64,000 nucleotides of DNA, taken from NCBI GenBank assembly GCA_947445035.1, contig CANFCK010000003.1, positions 1 to 64,000 of the forward strand. Reading direction: 5' to 3'. Source of the DNA: Deltaproteobacteria bacterium. Its GTDB lineage: Bacteria; Myxococcota_A; UBA796; SXON01. The position numbers were made by a program, and so were the translations under genes. Each line of letters begins with the position of its first letter. The first letter of the stretch is position 1. Under the pieces are notes generated by a model. That model made no database searches and was not told the origin of the DNA. It worked only from the letters and a program-made list of their open reading frames with translations. Below are positions 17,793 through 26,365 of this stretch, piece by piece.

Positions 17793-19145
17793 ATGACCTC
17801 GACCTATCGTTTCCTCCCCGCCGCCTTGCTGTTCCTCGCCGCCGGTTGTACGGCCGTCGAGAAAGACGACACCGCGGAAGTGGTGGTCTGCGCCGGTCCC
17901 ACCGTCGACCCGATCGCCGAGCAGACCGTCACATTGGGCGACGGCAATGCCGTGGTCACGGCGGAAGTCAAGCCGTGCGTGGCCGAGGACCAGCTCTCCT
18001 ACGCCTGGGTGATGGACAGCGCGCCGCTCGACTCCGACCAGGACACCTCCCTTTTGGGTGGCGGTGAGACCGCCGAGGTCAGCTGGAAGCCGGATGTAGT
18101 CGGCACGTACGTGCTCACGCTGGTGGTGACCGACCAGAACGGCTTGATCTCGCAGTTGGTGTATGCGGTGGTCAACGTCGTCTCGGGCAACGAGCCGCCG
18201 ATTGCCGACTGCGGCGCCAACAAGACCGCGATCGTCGGCGACCGGGTGGACCTCGATGGCTCCGCCAGCAGCGACCCTGAGGGCGCGGCGGTGGTGTTCG
18301 ACTGGTCGCTTTCTTCCGGGCCGGTCGGGACGGACCTCGGCTACGACGACGTCTTCAACGGGGACAAGTCGGTCGCCAGCGTCGTGCCCGATGTGGCCGG
18401 TACCTACGTGGTCAGCCTCGTCGTCGACGACGGCGAGAACTGGTCCGAGCCGGACTACTGCTCGATCACGGTTGCCTCCGAAAACGTGGCGCCCATCGCC
18501 GATGCTGGTGACAGCTCCGCGCTGTCGCCCTGCACGCCGCCTGACTTCCACCTCGACGGCTGGGGCAGCTACGACCCTGATGGGGACGCGCTCACCTACG
18601 CGTGGACGCTGCTCACCTCTCCCGCCGGCTCCGCCAGCTACTTCTCCAGCGACGCCGCGACGCCCGACCCCTATTTCCGGTGGGACATCCCTGGCGAATA
18701 TGTGTTCGAGCTTCAGGTGTGCGACGCCGGGCAGTGCTCGGCCCCCGACGTCGTGACCTACATCTTTGCGGATGAAACCGACAACGCACCGCCGACGGCC
18801 AACGCCGGGGCCGACCAGTCGATCTCCAAAGAGACCGACTGCGAGACCGATGCCTACGTGTTCACGTGCGAAGATTGCCCGGCCGACAGCGTGACGATCG
18901 ACGGGAGCGCCTCGATCGATGACGTCGACGGCGATGAGCTCGACTTCTATTGGACCGAGCCCACTGGCGAGCCGGTCATCGCCGCACCGCTGAGCCCTAC
19001 GACCGAAGTGTCCTTCGCGTCGTTCCCCGCGGTCTACGACACCGCCACCATCAAGACCTACGAAATCACTCTCGCCGCCAGCGATTGCAGCGAGACCGAC
19101 ACCGACACGGTCATCGTTTCTTACACCTGCATTGGTACTTTCTAG
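17793..19145 (+). CDS. PKD-domain lipoprotein
   Basis: The product is 450 residues. The ATG at 17793, with GGAG 9 nt upstream, gives a lipoprotein signal ending LFLAAGC (Cys19). A short Asp/Thr linker (KDDTAEVV) follows, then four PKD-like immunoglobulin folds. They are recognisable from units such as NEPPIADCG...LDGSASSDPEG and NVAPIADAG...SYDPDGDALTYAW. PKD domains are protein- or glycan-binding modules on bacterial surfaces. The last unit has four Cys likely to form disulfides. It is followed after 9 bp by a paralogue with the same organisation. Confidence 0.9.
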   Translation: MTSTYRFLPAALLFLAAGCTAVEKDDTAEVVVCAGPTVDPIAEQTVTLGDGNAVVTAEVKPCVAEDQLSYAWVMDSAPLDSDQDTSLLGGGETAEVSWKPDVVGTYVLTLVVTDQNGLISQLVYAVVNVVSGNEPPIADCGANKTAIVGDRVDLDGSASSDPEGAAVVFDWSLSSGPVGTDLGYDDVFNGDKSVASVVPDVAGTYVVSLVVDDGENWSEPDYCSITVASENVAPIADAGDSSALSPCTPPDFHLDGWGSYDPDGDALTYAWTLLTSPAGSASYFSSDAATPDPYFRWDIPGEYVFELQVCDAGQCSAPDVVTYIFADETDNAPPTANAGADQSISKETDCETDAYVFTCEDCPADSVTIDGSASIDDVDGDELDFYWTEPTGEPVIAAPLSPTTEVSFASFPAVYDTATIKTYEITLAASDCSETDTDTVIVSYTCIGTF

Positions 19146-19154
19146 GAGCCCCGA

Positions 19155-20531
19155 ATGCGCACCTCCCTTACTTTCACTGCGTTCGCTTTGGCGATGGGCT
19201 GCACCGGCACCGCGAAAGACACCGCGGAAGCCGTCGTCGTCGACCCCAACGACGCACCGGTCGCCGAAGCCGGCGCGGCGCTCACCCAGGCTGCGGACAC
19301 CACCGTGCAGCTCAACGGCGGCGCCAGCAGCGACCCCAACGGAGACGCACTGACCTACCACTGGACCTTTGACCGGCTCCCGGACGGCTCCGAGCTTGCC
19401 GGCAAGGAAAAGGCCTTTTCTGCGAACGACACCGCCGATGCGGTGCAGCCTACCTTTCAGCCCGACCGCGTCGGGACGTTCATCGTCAAGCTGGTCGTCA
19501 ATGACGGCAAGCTTGATTCGTTGGCCGATTTCGTCATCGTCACCGTCACCGCGCCCGACAACCTGCCGGTGGCCAACGCCGGTGTGGATGTGACCGGGGC
19601 GATGGGAACGACCATCGGCCTCGACGGTGCAGCGTCGTTCGACCCGAAGGGCCGGACGCTGACCTACGCCTGGACGCTCATCGACAAGCCCACGGCCTCG
19701 ACGCTGGCTGGGCTGACGGCCGGAGACTCGTCAGCGCCTTCGTTTATGCCGGACGCCCGGGGCAACTACACCGTGAACCTGGTGGTCAACAACGGCCTCG
19801 CCAGCTCCGTGGCTGACGCCTCGGTGATCACCGTCACGGGTGAAGACGGAGAGCCCATCGCCAACGCCGGTGAAGACATGGCGGTCGAGGATTGCACCTC
19901 GATCACGCTCAGCTGCGCCGGCTCCGTCGACCCCGACGGCGACGCGCTCCGGTACTTCTGGTCGATCCAGAGCCAACCAGCGAACTCCGAGGTCAAAAAC
20001 GAGACCTCCTTCTCGGATCGGACCGCGGTCAGCCCGACCTTCTGGCCCGATCAGGCCGGCTCCTACCTTCTGACCTGCGCGGTCTTCGACGGGAAGAGCT
20101 GGTCGAATGCCGACCAGATGACGCTTGTGGCCGCCGAGCGCGCGTCGAACAGCAAGCCGGTTGCCGACGCCGGCGCGGACACCAGCGTCTCCGGCGGCAA
20201 CGCCGAGTGCGTCGAGTCCGGCTACGTCTACAACTGCGACGAGTGCGCATCGACGACCGTCGCCCTGGGCGGCGACGCGCGTGCCTCCGACCCCGATGGT
20301 GACCCCATCGCGATTGAATGGACGCTCGTTGAAGGCAGTGCGACGATCACCAACAACGCCGTCGTCTCCACGACCGCGACGCTGAGCGACGCCGAGCCGA
20401 CCGAGCCCGGCGCCTGTGAAGACGTCGATTACACCTTCAAGATGACCGTCACTGACTGCACCGGCGAATCGACCAGCGACACCGTGAAGTTCACGCTCAG
20501 CTGCTGTGGCGTCGAGGATACCGGCCCGTAG
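19155..20531 (+). CDS. PKD-domain lipoprotein (paralogue of 17793-19145)
   Basis: The product is 458 residues. An AGGAG site lies 6 nt before the ATG. The signal peptide MRTSLTFTAFALAMGC puts the lipidated Cys at residue 16. Four PKD-like domains follow (NDAPVAEAG, LPVANAG, EPIANAGED, KPVADAG starts, each with an SxDPxGDxLxYxW-like core). The final domain has the same paired-Cys insertion as its neighbour, so the genes arose by tandem duplication. Its stop overlaps the GTG of the next gene, coupling it to the glycosyltransferase operon. Confidence 0.9.
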   Translation: MRTSLTFTAFALAMGCTGTAKDTAEAVVVDPNDAPVAEAGAALTQAADTTVQLNGGASSDPNGDALTYHWTFDRLPDGSELAGKEKAFSANDTADAVQPTFQPDRVGTFIVKLVVNDGKLDSLADFVIVTVTAPDNLPVANAGVDVTGAMGTTIGLDGAASFDPKGRTLTYAWTLIDKPTASTLAGLTAGDSSAPSFMPDARGNYTVNLVVNNGLASSVADASVITVTGEDGEPIANAGEDMAVEDCTSITLSCAGSVDPDGDALRYFWSIQSQPANSEVKNETSFSDRTAVSPTFWPDQAGSYLLTCAVFDGKSWSNADQMTLVAAERASNSKPVADAGADTSVSGGNAECVESGYVYNCDECASTTVALGGDARASDPDGDPIAIEWTLVEGSATITNNAVVSTTATLSDAEPTEPGACEDVDYTFKMTVTDCTGESTSDTVKFTLSCCGVEDTGP

Positions 20532-21349
20532 TGGTCCTGGTGCTCTTGGGGCAGGCCGTCCGAGGAGTCGACGCGGCGGCCTGCTTCGACGATGCTTGGC
20601 CCCGTGTGATCGACGGAGTACTGCTTTTCTGCGAGACCGGCGGGAAGGTCGACAACGCCGTGGACCTTGAGACCGGGGAGCGGTGGGCACTGCCCGCGGC
20701 AGCCCGCAGTCCCCATTTGGTGGGCGACGCCGTCTGGTTTCCAGGAGACGCCCCCGTGGAGTACGCACCGCGGTCGCGAAGATTGGTATCGACGCCGCGG
20801 CCCACGACGCTGCACGCGTTGGTCACTGCCGACGCTGCAAGTTGGCTCGGCGCGCTGGCCAGGTGGGACGCCCGCCCCTTGCCAGACGCGTTTCCGGTCG
20901 GCGCCGCACGGGCCGTCATCTGGACGGAGCGGGGTCTCGACGATGACGTCATCATCGGCCTTCCGGAGGGGCGAGCGATCCTCGGTGGGGGCCCGGGCAA
21001 CCAGCGCCGGCCGGTTGCGTACGGGTCGCGCGTCGCGTGGTTTGACGACCGCGGAGCCGACGGGGATCCCGCGGTGGTCGTCGCGGATCTGGCGAGCGGG
21101 GAGCGACGCGCTTGGCCCGCCGATTCCGGCTTCCTCGGCCCCCTGGCCATCGACGGGGAACGGGCGTGTTGGGAAGACAGGACCGGCCTGCGCGCCGTGG
21201 GGGGGGGGGTCGGAATCAACTGTTCTGACGGGCACGGGGTCTATGGCGAAGACGGCGACCGGTTGTCGCCCAGCCTCGGCGGGGGCTGGCTGGCGTGGCA
21301 TCAGGGGAAGCAGGTCTTCGCCGCGCGGCTGACGGCACCTGCGCCGTGA
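20531..21349 (+). CDS. Exported propeller-like protein of unknown function
   Basis: The GTG at 20531 overlaps the preceding TAG. The 272-residue product starts with a short hydrophobic segment (MVLVLLGQAVRGVDAAA) that may be a signal peptide. Repeated motifs such as VIDGVLLFCE, HLVGDAVWFPG, VAYGSRVAWFDDRG and SLGGGWLAWHQG look like blades of a TolB-type beta-propeller, about 40-60 residues apart. A run of 11 G at 21199-21209 lies in the coding sequence. It is coupled downstream (GTGA) to a membrane glycosyltransferase. Function unknown. Confidence 0.7.
   Translation: MVLVLLGQAVRGVDAAACFDDAWPRVIDGVLLFCETGGKVDNAVDLETGERWALPAAARSPHLVGDAVWFPGDAPVEYAPRSRRLVSTPRPTTLHALVTADAASWLGALARWDARPLPDAFPVGAARAVIWTERGLDDDVIIGLPEGRAILGGGPGNQRRPVAYGSRVAWFDDRGADGDPAVVVADLASGERRAWPADSGFLGPLAIDGERACWEDRTGLRAVGGGVGINCSDGHGVYGEDGDRLSPSLGGGWLAWHQGKQVFAARLTAPAP
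21199..21209 (+). repeat. Poly-G tract, 11 nt
   Basis: Eleven consecutive G encode a Gly run near the C-terminus of the 20531-21349 product. Tracts of this length are prone to slipped-strand mispairing and to sequencing error. Confidence 0.85.
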
Positions 21350-23097
21350 TCGGCGTGCTGGTGGGCGTCGCTGCGCTGGCGGCCGCCGTGGGCGGGGGGG
21401 GGGCATTGCTCGCGCGCGGGGCACCAGCCCTCCTGGAGCGACCGGCAGGATGGCTCTGGGCGCTTGGCGCCGGGATGGCTGCGCATGCCCTGGTGCTCTC
21501 CCTCCTGGCCGCAGCAGGCCTCCTCTCGGCGGGGACGGCAACGGCGACGCTCATAGTGCTGGCTACTGGCTGGGTGTTCCGCCCGGCGATCCGACCGCCG
21601 CGGCCCTCGGGGGGGTACGCGGCCCTGGTGCTGCCCGTGCTGCTGCTCCCAGCGCTCGTCGCAGCGCTGGCACCACCGACCGACACCGATGAGCTGTACC
21701 AACACCTCGCGCTCGCGCGGCGCATCGCCGAGGGCGGAGCGCTCATCGGCGGCTTCGACAGCCCCGACGGGTCGCGGCCCCAGCTGGTGCATGCGATCTT
21801 CGCCGGGCAATTCGCGTTGGGCGGCGCAGTCGCAGCCCGCCTTTGGCACCTTGGTCTCGCGCTGCTGCTGCTCCTCGGCGTCGGCGAGCTGGGAGACGCT
21901 CACTTCGGCCGCGGCAGGGGGCTCGTTTCCGCGATAGTTGTCGCGACGTCATATACGTTTGCACATGAGGCTGGACTCGCGTACAACGATCTTCCAGCGG
22001 CGCTGTGGCTGCTTCTGGGTGTGGAGGCCGCGCTCGCAGGACTGACAGCGCCGGCGGGGCTGTGCCTGGGCCTCGCGATAGCGGCCAAGTACACCGCGGC
22101 ACCGGCGGCGGCGGCCGCGGGGCTGGTCCTCCTGGTGCGGGCGCCTCTGCGGTTGCGCGCCTTCGCGCTTGCCGCGGGGGCCGGGCTCCTCCCGCTCGCG
22201 CCGTGGTGGCTCCGCAACGCGAGCGAGGGGTTGCACCCTCTTTTCCCCTACGCGGGGTGGCCAGCGGTCGAGGGCTTTCGTTTTGTCTATCCGGAGAAGT
22301 ACGGCATCGGGCACACGTGGTTCGACGCGCTTCGGCTCCCGTTCGACGTGCTGTTCCGCACGCGGATCGACAGCTTCGCGTTCTTAGGCCAGCTCTCCTG
22401 GGGCTGGTTGGCATTGGGCGCAGGTGCGTTGTGGACCGCGCGGAAGGACCGTGACGCCCGCCTCCTCCTGGCCATCGTCGCGGCCGGCTTCGTGGGTTGG
22501 GGAGCCTCGGCCCAGGTGATGCGGTACCTGCTGCCGTTGGTCGGCGTGGCGGCCCTCGCAGGGGCAGCGTCAGGGTGGCGGGCGCTGGCCCTGGTGCTGG
22601 TCGTGGCCTCGTTGCCAAAAAACGCCGAGCCGCTGGCGAAGGAAACACGAGACCGCGTTTCGGTGGTTCGGGGCGCCGAAGACGAGGAGACGTTCCTGGC
22701 CCGCGAGTTGCCAGCGTGGGGGGCGCTCCGCTACCTGCGCGACCACGTCCCCGCGGAAGACCCGGTCGCGTTGCTATATGCATGGCAGGGCTACTACCTC
22801 CGCCAGCCCTACCTGCTCGGCTCGGTCGAGGACCACACCCCGACCCGCCAGTGGCTGGCCTCTCACGGCGACGCAGCGCTGTATGCGCTCTACGACCGCG
22901 GAGTACGCTGGCTCCTCGTGGGTGACCTGCACTTTCTGCGGAAGTCCTACGCGTTTCTGCCGGTGCCCGAATGGCGCGAGCAGTTCGTCGAACCTCAGGA
23001 GCAGCTTCGCCACCTGCTGAGACGCGACGCCGAACGCCTGCACGCTGCAGCTCACTGGGAGGTCTACCGGCTTGACGCCCCCCCCTCCGGCGACTAA
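21346..23097 (+). CDS. Multi-pass membrane glycosyltransferase (GT-C, ArnT/PMT-like)
   Basis: The product is 583 residues from the GTG at 21346, which overlaps the previous stop (GTGA). It has about eleven hydrophobic helices. After the first helices comes PPTDTDELYQHLALARRIAE, the acidic first-loop signature of GT-C enzymes that use polyprenyl-phosphate sugars. A long C-terminal hydrophilic part (~residues 450-583) includes YAWQGYYLRQPYLLGS and a repeated RDHVPAEDPVAL segment, probably periplasmic. It likely glycosylates a lipid, polysaccharide or protein on the outer face of the inner membrane. A run of 10 G at 21394-21403 lies in its N-terminal helix. Confidence 0.82.
   Translation: MIGVLVGVAALAAAVGGGGALLARGAPALLERPAGWLWALGAGMAAHALVLSLLAAAGLLSAGTATATLIVLATGWVFRPAIRPPRPSGGYAALVLPVLLLPALVAALAPPTDTDELYQHLALARRIAEGGALIGGFDSPDGSRPQLVHAIFAGQFALGGAVAARLWHLGLALLLLLGVGELGDAHFGRGRGLVSAIVVATSYTFAHEAGLAYNDLPAALWLLLGVEAALAGLTAPAGLCLGLAIAAKYTAAPAAAAAGLVLLVRAPLRLRAFALAAGAGLLPLAPWWLRNASEGLHPLFPYAGWPAVEGFRFVYPEKYGIGHTWFDALRLPFDVLFRTRIDSFAFLGQLSWGWLALGAGALWTARKDRDARLLLAIVAAGFVGWGASAQVMRYLLPLVGVAALAGAASGWRALALVLVVASLPKNAEPLAKETRDRVSVVRGAEDEETFLARELPAWGALRYLRDHVPAEDPVALLYAWQGYYLRQPYLLGSVEDHTPTRQWLASHGDAALYALYDRGVRWLLVGDLHFLRKSYAFLPVPEWREQFVEPQEQLRHLLRRDAERLHAAAHWEVYRLDAPPSGD
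21394..21403 (+). repeat. Poly-G tract, 10 nt
   Basis: Ten consecutive G within codons ~17-20 of the membrane glycosyltransferase. A one-base change here would truncate the enzyme almost completely. It is 184 bp from the 11-G tract in the preceding gene. Confidence 0.85.
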
Positions 23098-23100
23098 ACG
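23072..23100 (+). promoter_or_regulatory. Candidate tRNA-Leu promoter
   Basis: TTGACG (23072-23077) and TAAACG (23095-23100) are separated by exactly 17 bp and followed by a GC-rich discriminator (GGGCCCG). The start would be near 23107, about 9 nt before the mature tRNA. It overlaps the last codons of the glycosyltransferase gene. The -35 box is identical to that of the candidate rRNA promoter. Confidence 0.5.
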
Positions 23101-23115
23101 GGGCCCGTCATCCAG

Positions 23116-23201
23116 GCGGGGGTGGCGGAATGGCAGACGCGCTAGGCTCAGGACCTAGTGGGGTAACTCCCGTAGGGGTTCAAGTCCCCTCTCCCGCACC
23201 A
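23116..23201 (+). tRNA. tRNA-Leu (anticodon CAG)
   Basis: A complete class II tRNA. The acceptor 5' arm GCGGGGG pairs with CTCCCGC (one G-T). The D-arm region carries GGCAGACGC. The anticodon stem CTAGG/CCTAG closes the loop CTCAGGA with anticodon CAG. A long variable arm (GTGGGGTAACTCCCGT) fits tRNA-Leu, and the T arm is AGGGG-TTCAAGT-CCCCT. The CCA end is encoded. Confidence 0.97.
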
Positions 23202-23210
23202 TTGTTTGAG

Positions 23211-23237
23211 GGGGGAAGGGCCTTCGGCCCCTCCCCC
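23211..23237 (+). terminator. Hairpin after tRNA-Leu (weak terminator candidate)
   Basis: GGGGGA and GGGC pair with GCCC and TCCCCC around a short CTTCG loop, with one A-C mismatch. The stem is strong, but no T run follows, so intrinsic termination is doubtful. It may protect or end the tRNA precursor with help from Rho or RNases. It lies between the tRNA and the 3' end of recJ on the other strand. Confidence 0.4.
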
Positions 23238-23295
23238 AACCGGGGCGTTCCCTCCGGCCGTACGCAAGCGTACGGCGTGCGGCCCCCGGTCTGCC

Positions 23296-24987
23296 CTACC
23301 TCAAATCATCCACCACAAACTGCGCCTCCGAGCGTCCGTTGTACGTGTTGACACTGGCGCGTCCCAAGACCTCGCGGGGACCGGCCAGCCAATCCTGACG
23401 GTCGGCGCCATCCCACCAGATGCAGCGCAGCGAGCCGAGGCGAAAGCGCAGGTGGCGCCCCTTGAGCACGGCGATGTCGGTCGGTACGCCACGCACGACC
23501 AGCCGCGCGGATTCGTTGCCCTTCCCCGTGGGCTCCATGCGAGCGAGATCCTGGATGAGCCGAAGGTCGACCACCGCCGGATCGACCACCGCGTCAATCC
23601 ACTCCTCGGCGACCAGTACATCGTCACCCCCGTGCGCCTCGACGAAGGCCGCGAGCGCGTCGGCGAGCTCCGGGATGCGCGTGGTGGAGACCGTGAATCC
23701 CGCCGCCGCGGCGTGCCCGCCATGCCGATGGAGCAGGTGCGCCACCGAATCGAGCGCCTTGGTAGCGTGGACCCCCGGCACACTTCTCACACTTCCGGTC
23801 GCGAGCTCACCGAGAATCGCAACCACCGCCACCGGGCGATTGACTCGCTCTCGGACCTTGGCGGCGACGATGCCCACCACGCCGCGATGGAAACCTTCGT
23901 CCTCCGGACCGGCGACCACGACAAACGCCGGCAGGGGCGTGGGCACCCGCGCCAGCGCCACCTCCACCAGCCGCTCTTGAATGTCCTGCCGCTCGCGGTT
24001 GAGCTCGTCGAGCAGGCTGGCCTGCGCAAGCGCCTTGGCGGGATCGCGCTCGCGGATGAGCTTCACCACTGCGGACGCGTCCGCGAGCCGACCGGCGGCG
24101 TTGATGCGCGGCCCGATGCGCCAGCCCAACGTTTCAGCGGTGATCTCGCCGACCGTGGCGCCGGCGACCTTCAGGAGCGCCGCCAGGCCGGCCGAATGTG
24201 GCCCCCGATTGAGGCTGCGCAGGCCGAGGGTGACGATGGCACGGTTCTCCGCGTTGGCCAGATCGACCACGTCGCACACCGTCCCGATGGCCGCGAGCTT
24301 CAACATCGAGTCGAGCAGCTCCGCACGACGGGGATCGTCTGCGAGCAGGGCGCCAGCGAGCTTGAGCGACACGCCGCACGCCGCGAGGGCCTTGTTGGGG
24401 TAGGCACACCCGGGTTGGGGCGGACACAAGACCGCGACCGCCGCTCTGGGGACCGCCTCGCCGGCGGGTAGGTGGTGATCGCACACGATGACGTCGACAC
24501 CGCCGTCGTGCGCGCGCTGCACAGTGACGTGGTCGCGCACGCCGATGTCCGCGGTCACCAGCAGGTGCACGCCGTCGGCGATGGCCTTGTCCACCGCCTG
24601 GGTAGACAGGCCGTAGCCCTCTTTGAAGCGGTCGGGGATGTGGTAGCTGACGGTCACCCCACCGAGGCGGTCGAGCGCGGCGTGCAGGATGAGGCAGCTG
24701 GTGGTGCCGTCCACGTCGTAGTCGGTGACCAAGCGAACGTGTTCGCCATCGCGGCGAGCGCGCCGGAGGCGATCGAGCGCGAGCTGGAGACCGAGGAGGC
24801 TTGACGGGTCGAGCAGGTCCCCGATGGACGCGCCGAAGAAACGCTCGTCCACCTCGCGCGCCGCGTAGACCGTGGCCGCCACGGGGTGACAGCGGAGCTG
24901 GGCGGCGAGCGCTGCGACGCGGGCGGGATCGGCGTGGCGGAGGTGCCAACGACGTCCGCTGAGGCTGCGCGCCGAACTCATTGTCAT
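23296..24987 (-). CDS. recJ: Single-stranded-DNA-specific exonuclease RecJ
   Basis: The product is 563 residues, the normal length. The DHH phosphoesterase motifs are present: DYDVDG (89-94), VTADIG with D147, and VCDHH (168-172), which bind the two catalytic metals. The DHHA1 domain follows, with HGGHAAAAGFTV and an OB-like C-terminus. RecJ degrades ssDNA 5'-3' in recombination, mismatch and base-excision repair. Motif II reads VTADIG where many RecJ proteins have VTVDxG; the Asp is kept. A second in-frame ATG lies two codons downstream (24981). It follows the MglA-like GTPase gene after 9 bp. Confidence 0.95.
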   Translation of the reverse strand: MTMSSARSLSGRRWHLRHADPARVAALAAQLRCHPVAATVYAAREVDERFFGASIGDLLDPSSLLGLQLALDRLRRARRDGEHVRLVTDYDVDGTTSCLILHAALDRLGGVTVSYHIPDRFKEGYGLSTQAVDKAIADGVHLLVTADIGVRDHVTVQRAHDGGVDVIVCDHHLPAGEAVPRAAVAVLCPPQPGCAYPNKALAACGVSLKLAGALLADDPRRAELLDSMLKLAAIGTVCDVVDLANAENRAIVTLGLRSLNRGPHSAGLAALLKVAGATVGEITAETLGWRIGPRINAAGRLADASAVVKLIRERDPAKALAQASLLDELNRERQDIQERLVEVALARVPTPLPAFVVVAGPEDEGFHRGVVGIVAAKVRERVNRPVAVVAILGELATGSVRSVPGVHATKALDSVAHLLHRHGGHAAAAGFTVSTTRIPELADALAAFVEAHGGDDVLVAEEWIDAVVDPAVVDLRLIQDLARMEPTGKGNESARLVVRGVPTDIAVLKGRHLRFRLGSLRCIWWDGADRQDWLAGPREVLGRASVNTYNGRSEAQFVVDDLR

Positions 24988-24996
24988 GTGCCGGGG

Positions 24997-26307
24997 CTAC
25001 CCCGCCGCAAGCGCGTAGCCAATCACGATGCCCAGGAAAAGACCGAGCCCACCCGCCGCGACCGCCGCGCCGAGAAGCCCGAGCACGCTCGTGCCCGTGG
25101 GCGGGGGGGGAGCCGGCGGCGGCGGGCGGGCTACGAGCTTGACGGGGTGGCTGCGACGTTCGCCGCCGCGATCGATGACCACGTCGACAAAGACGGCGCC
25201 GCCCTCGCAGCGGGCACCCGTGACCCGCTCGACCCGCGCGCCCACCCAGCCGGCGGGGTCGACCGCCGCCTCGATGATTTGACCCGGCTCGGCCGGCGGC
25301 AGCTCGCGGGCCTTGGCGGGCGGCGGCGGCGGCGGCGGCGGCAGCACCCGGGACTGGGCGCCGCTGATGGTGCCCGGCGCAGGCTTCGCGGCGGCCACTG
25401 GAGCGGCCGGAGCCGGGGGCGGGTTTGCGGACTTGACCGGCCGGGACGTCACATTCTCGGCGGCGACCGACACCCGAGGGGCGACGGTGGCGGTGTCGCG
25501 CGTGCCGTCGAGGTATTCCTCCGCCCGCTCGACGTTGGCGAGCAAGAACGCATCGACATCGGCCGACTTGACGTGCCCACCGGACTTCAACTTCTGGCCG
25601 CGCTGCTCCTCGAAGGGCCGCACCCGCTTGATCTTCTCGAGGTGGTCGCGGATGACCTTCTGGTCACTGTCGGCGTGGGCGTTGTCGACGGCGGTCAGCG
25701 CCACCGCCGTTTCCCGGCCAGCGAGATTGTCGCGAATCCGCTGCGCGGCGAGGTCGGTGACCGCGCGCAGCGTCTCCATGACGCCCTTGCCTTCGAACGC
25801 GGTGGCCTCGATCATCGGCACGCCGAAGGGGTTGAGATCGGCGGCGATGTCTTCCACGGATCGGGCGTTCGGAAGATCGCGCTTGTTGAGTTGGATGACC
25901 AGCGGGATGCTGGCGAGGTCCAAGCCGTGGCTGCGGAGATTCTCTTCGAGGTCGATGAGCGCATCCACGTTGGCGTCACCCCGATCATCGCCGGAGTCAG
26001 CCACGAATACGACCGCGTCGGCACCTTGGAGCAGCACCTTGCGCGTTTCCTTGTAGAACACCTGCCCCGGCACCGTGAACAGCTTGAACTTCGCGTTGAA
26101 GCCGGCGATCTGACCGAGCTGCACCGGAACGAAGTCGAAGAAGAGGGTACGCTCTTCGGCGGTGGCCATCGTGTGGAGGTCGCCGCGCTGGGCCGCCGGG
26201 ACCTGCTGGTGCAGGACTTGGACGTTGGTCGTCTTTCCGGAAAACGCCGGCCCGTAGTAGACGACCTTCGCCTCGATTTCACGACGCGCGAAGTTGATGA
26301 CCGCCAT
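24997..26307 (-). CDS. MglA-like Ras-family GTPase with Pro-rich linker and C-terminal membrane anchor
   Basis: The product is 436 residues. Residues 1-~195 match the MglA family closely: P-loop GPAFSGKTTN, a TLFFDF segment, FTVPGQVFY (VPGQ in place of the Ras DTAGQ), VVFVADSGDD and LNKRDLPNA. MglA is about 195 residues, so the remaining 240 are extra. They comprise a helical segment, a Pro/Ala-rich stretch with eight consecutive Pro, a small beta-rich domain (~330-400) and a final hydrophobic helix (GLLGAAVAAGGLGLFLGIVI) that would tail-anchor the protein in the inner membrane. MglA controls cell polarity and motility; this version may mark a membrane site. It is not itself a proven polarity factor. 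Confidence 0.88.
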   Translation of the reverse strand: MAVINFARREIEAKVVYYGPAFSGKTTNVQVLHQQVPAAQRGDLHTMATAEERTLFFDFVPVQLGQIAGFNAKFKLFTVPGQVFYKETRKVLLQGADAVVFVADSGDDRGDANVDALIDLEENLRSHGLDLASIPLVIQLNKRDLPNARSVEDIAADLNPFGVPMIEATAFEGKGVMETLRAVTDLAAQRIRDNLAGRETAVALTAVDNAHADSDQKVIRDHLEKIKRVRPFEEQRGQKLKSGGHVKSADVDAFLLANVERAEEYLDGTRDTATVAPRVSVAAENVTSRPVKSANPPPAPAAPVAAAKPAPGTISGAQSRVLPPPPPPPPAKARELPPAEPGQIIEAAVDPAGWVGARVERVTGARCEGGAVFVDVVIDRGGERRSHPVKLVARPPPPAPPPPTGTSVLGLLGAAVAAGGLGLFLGIVIGYALAAG

Positions 26308-26365
26308 GGCCGCGCGCTATCCCGCTGGCACGCCCGCTGCCCCTCGGCGGGTTAGCCGCCCCCCC

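Noticed and set aside
17694..19361. Leftward open frame of ~800 codons across the PKD genes
   Set aside because: It runs antisense to the two PKD lipoproteins, which have clear domains and ribosome sites; its translation is a repetitive Val/Gly/Arg/Asp mix.
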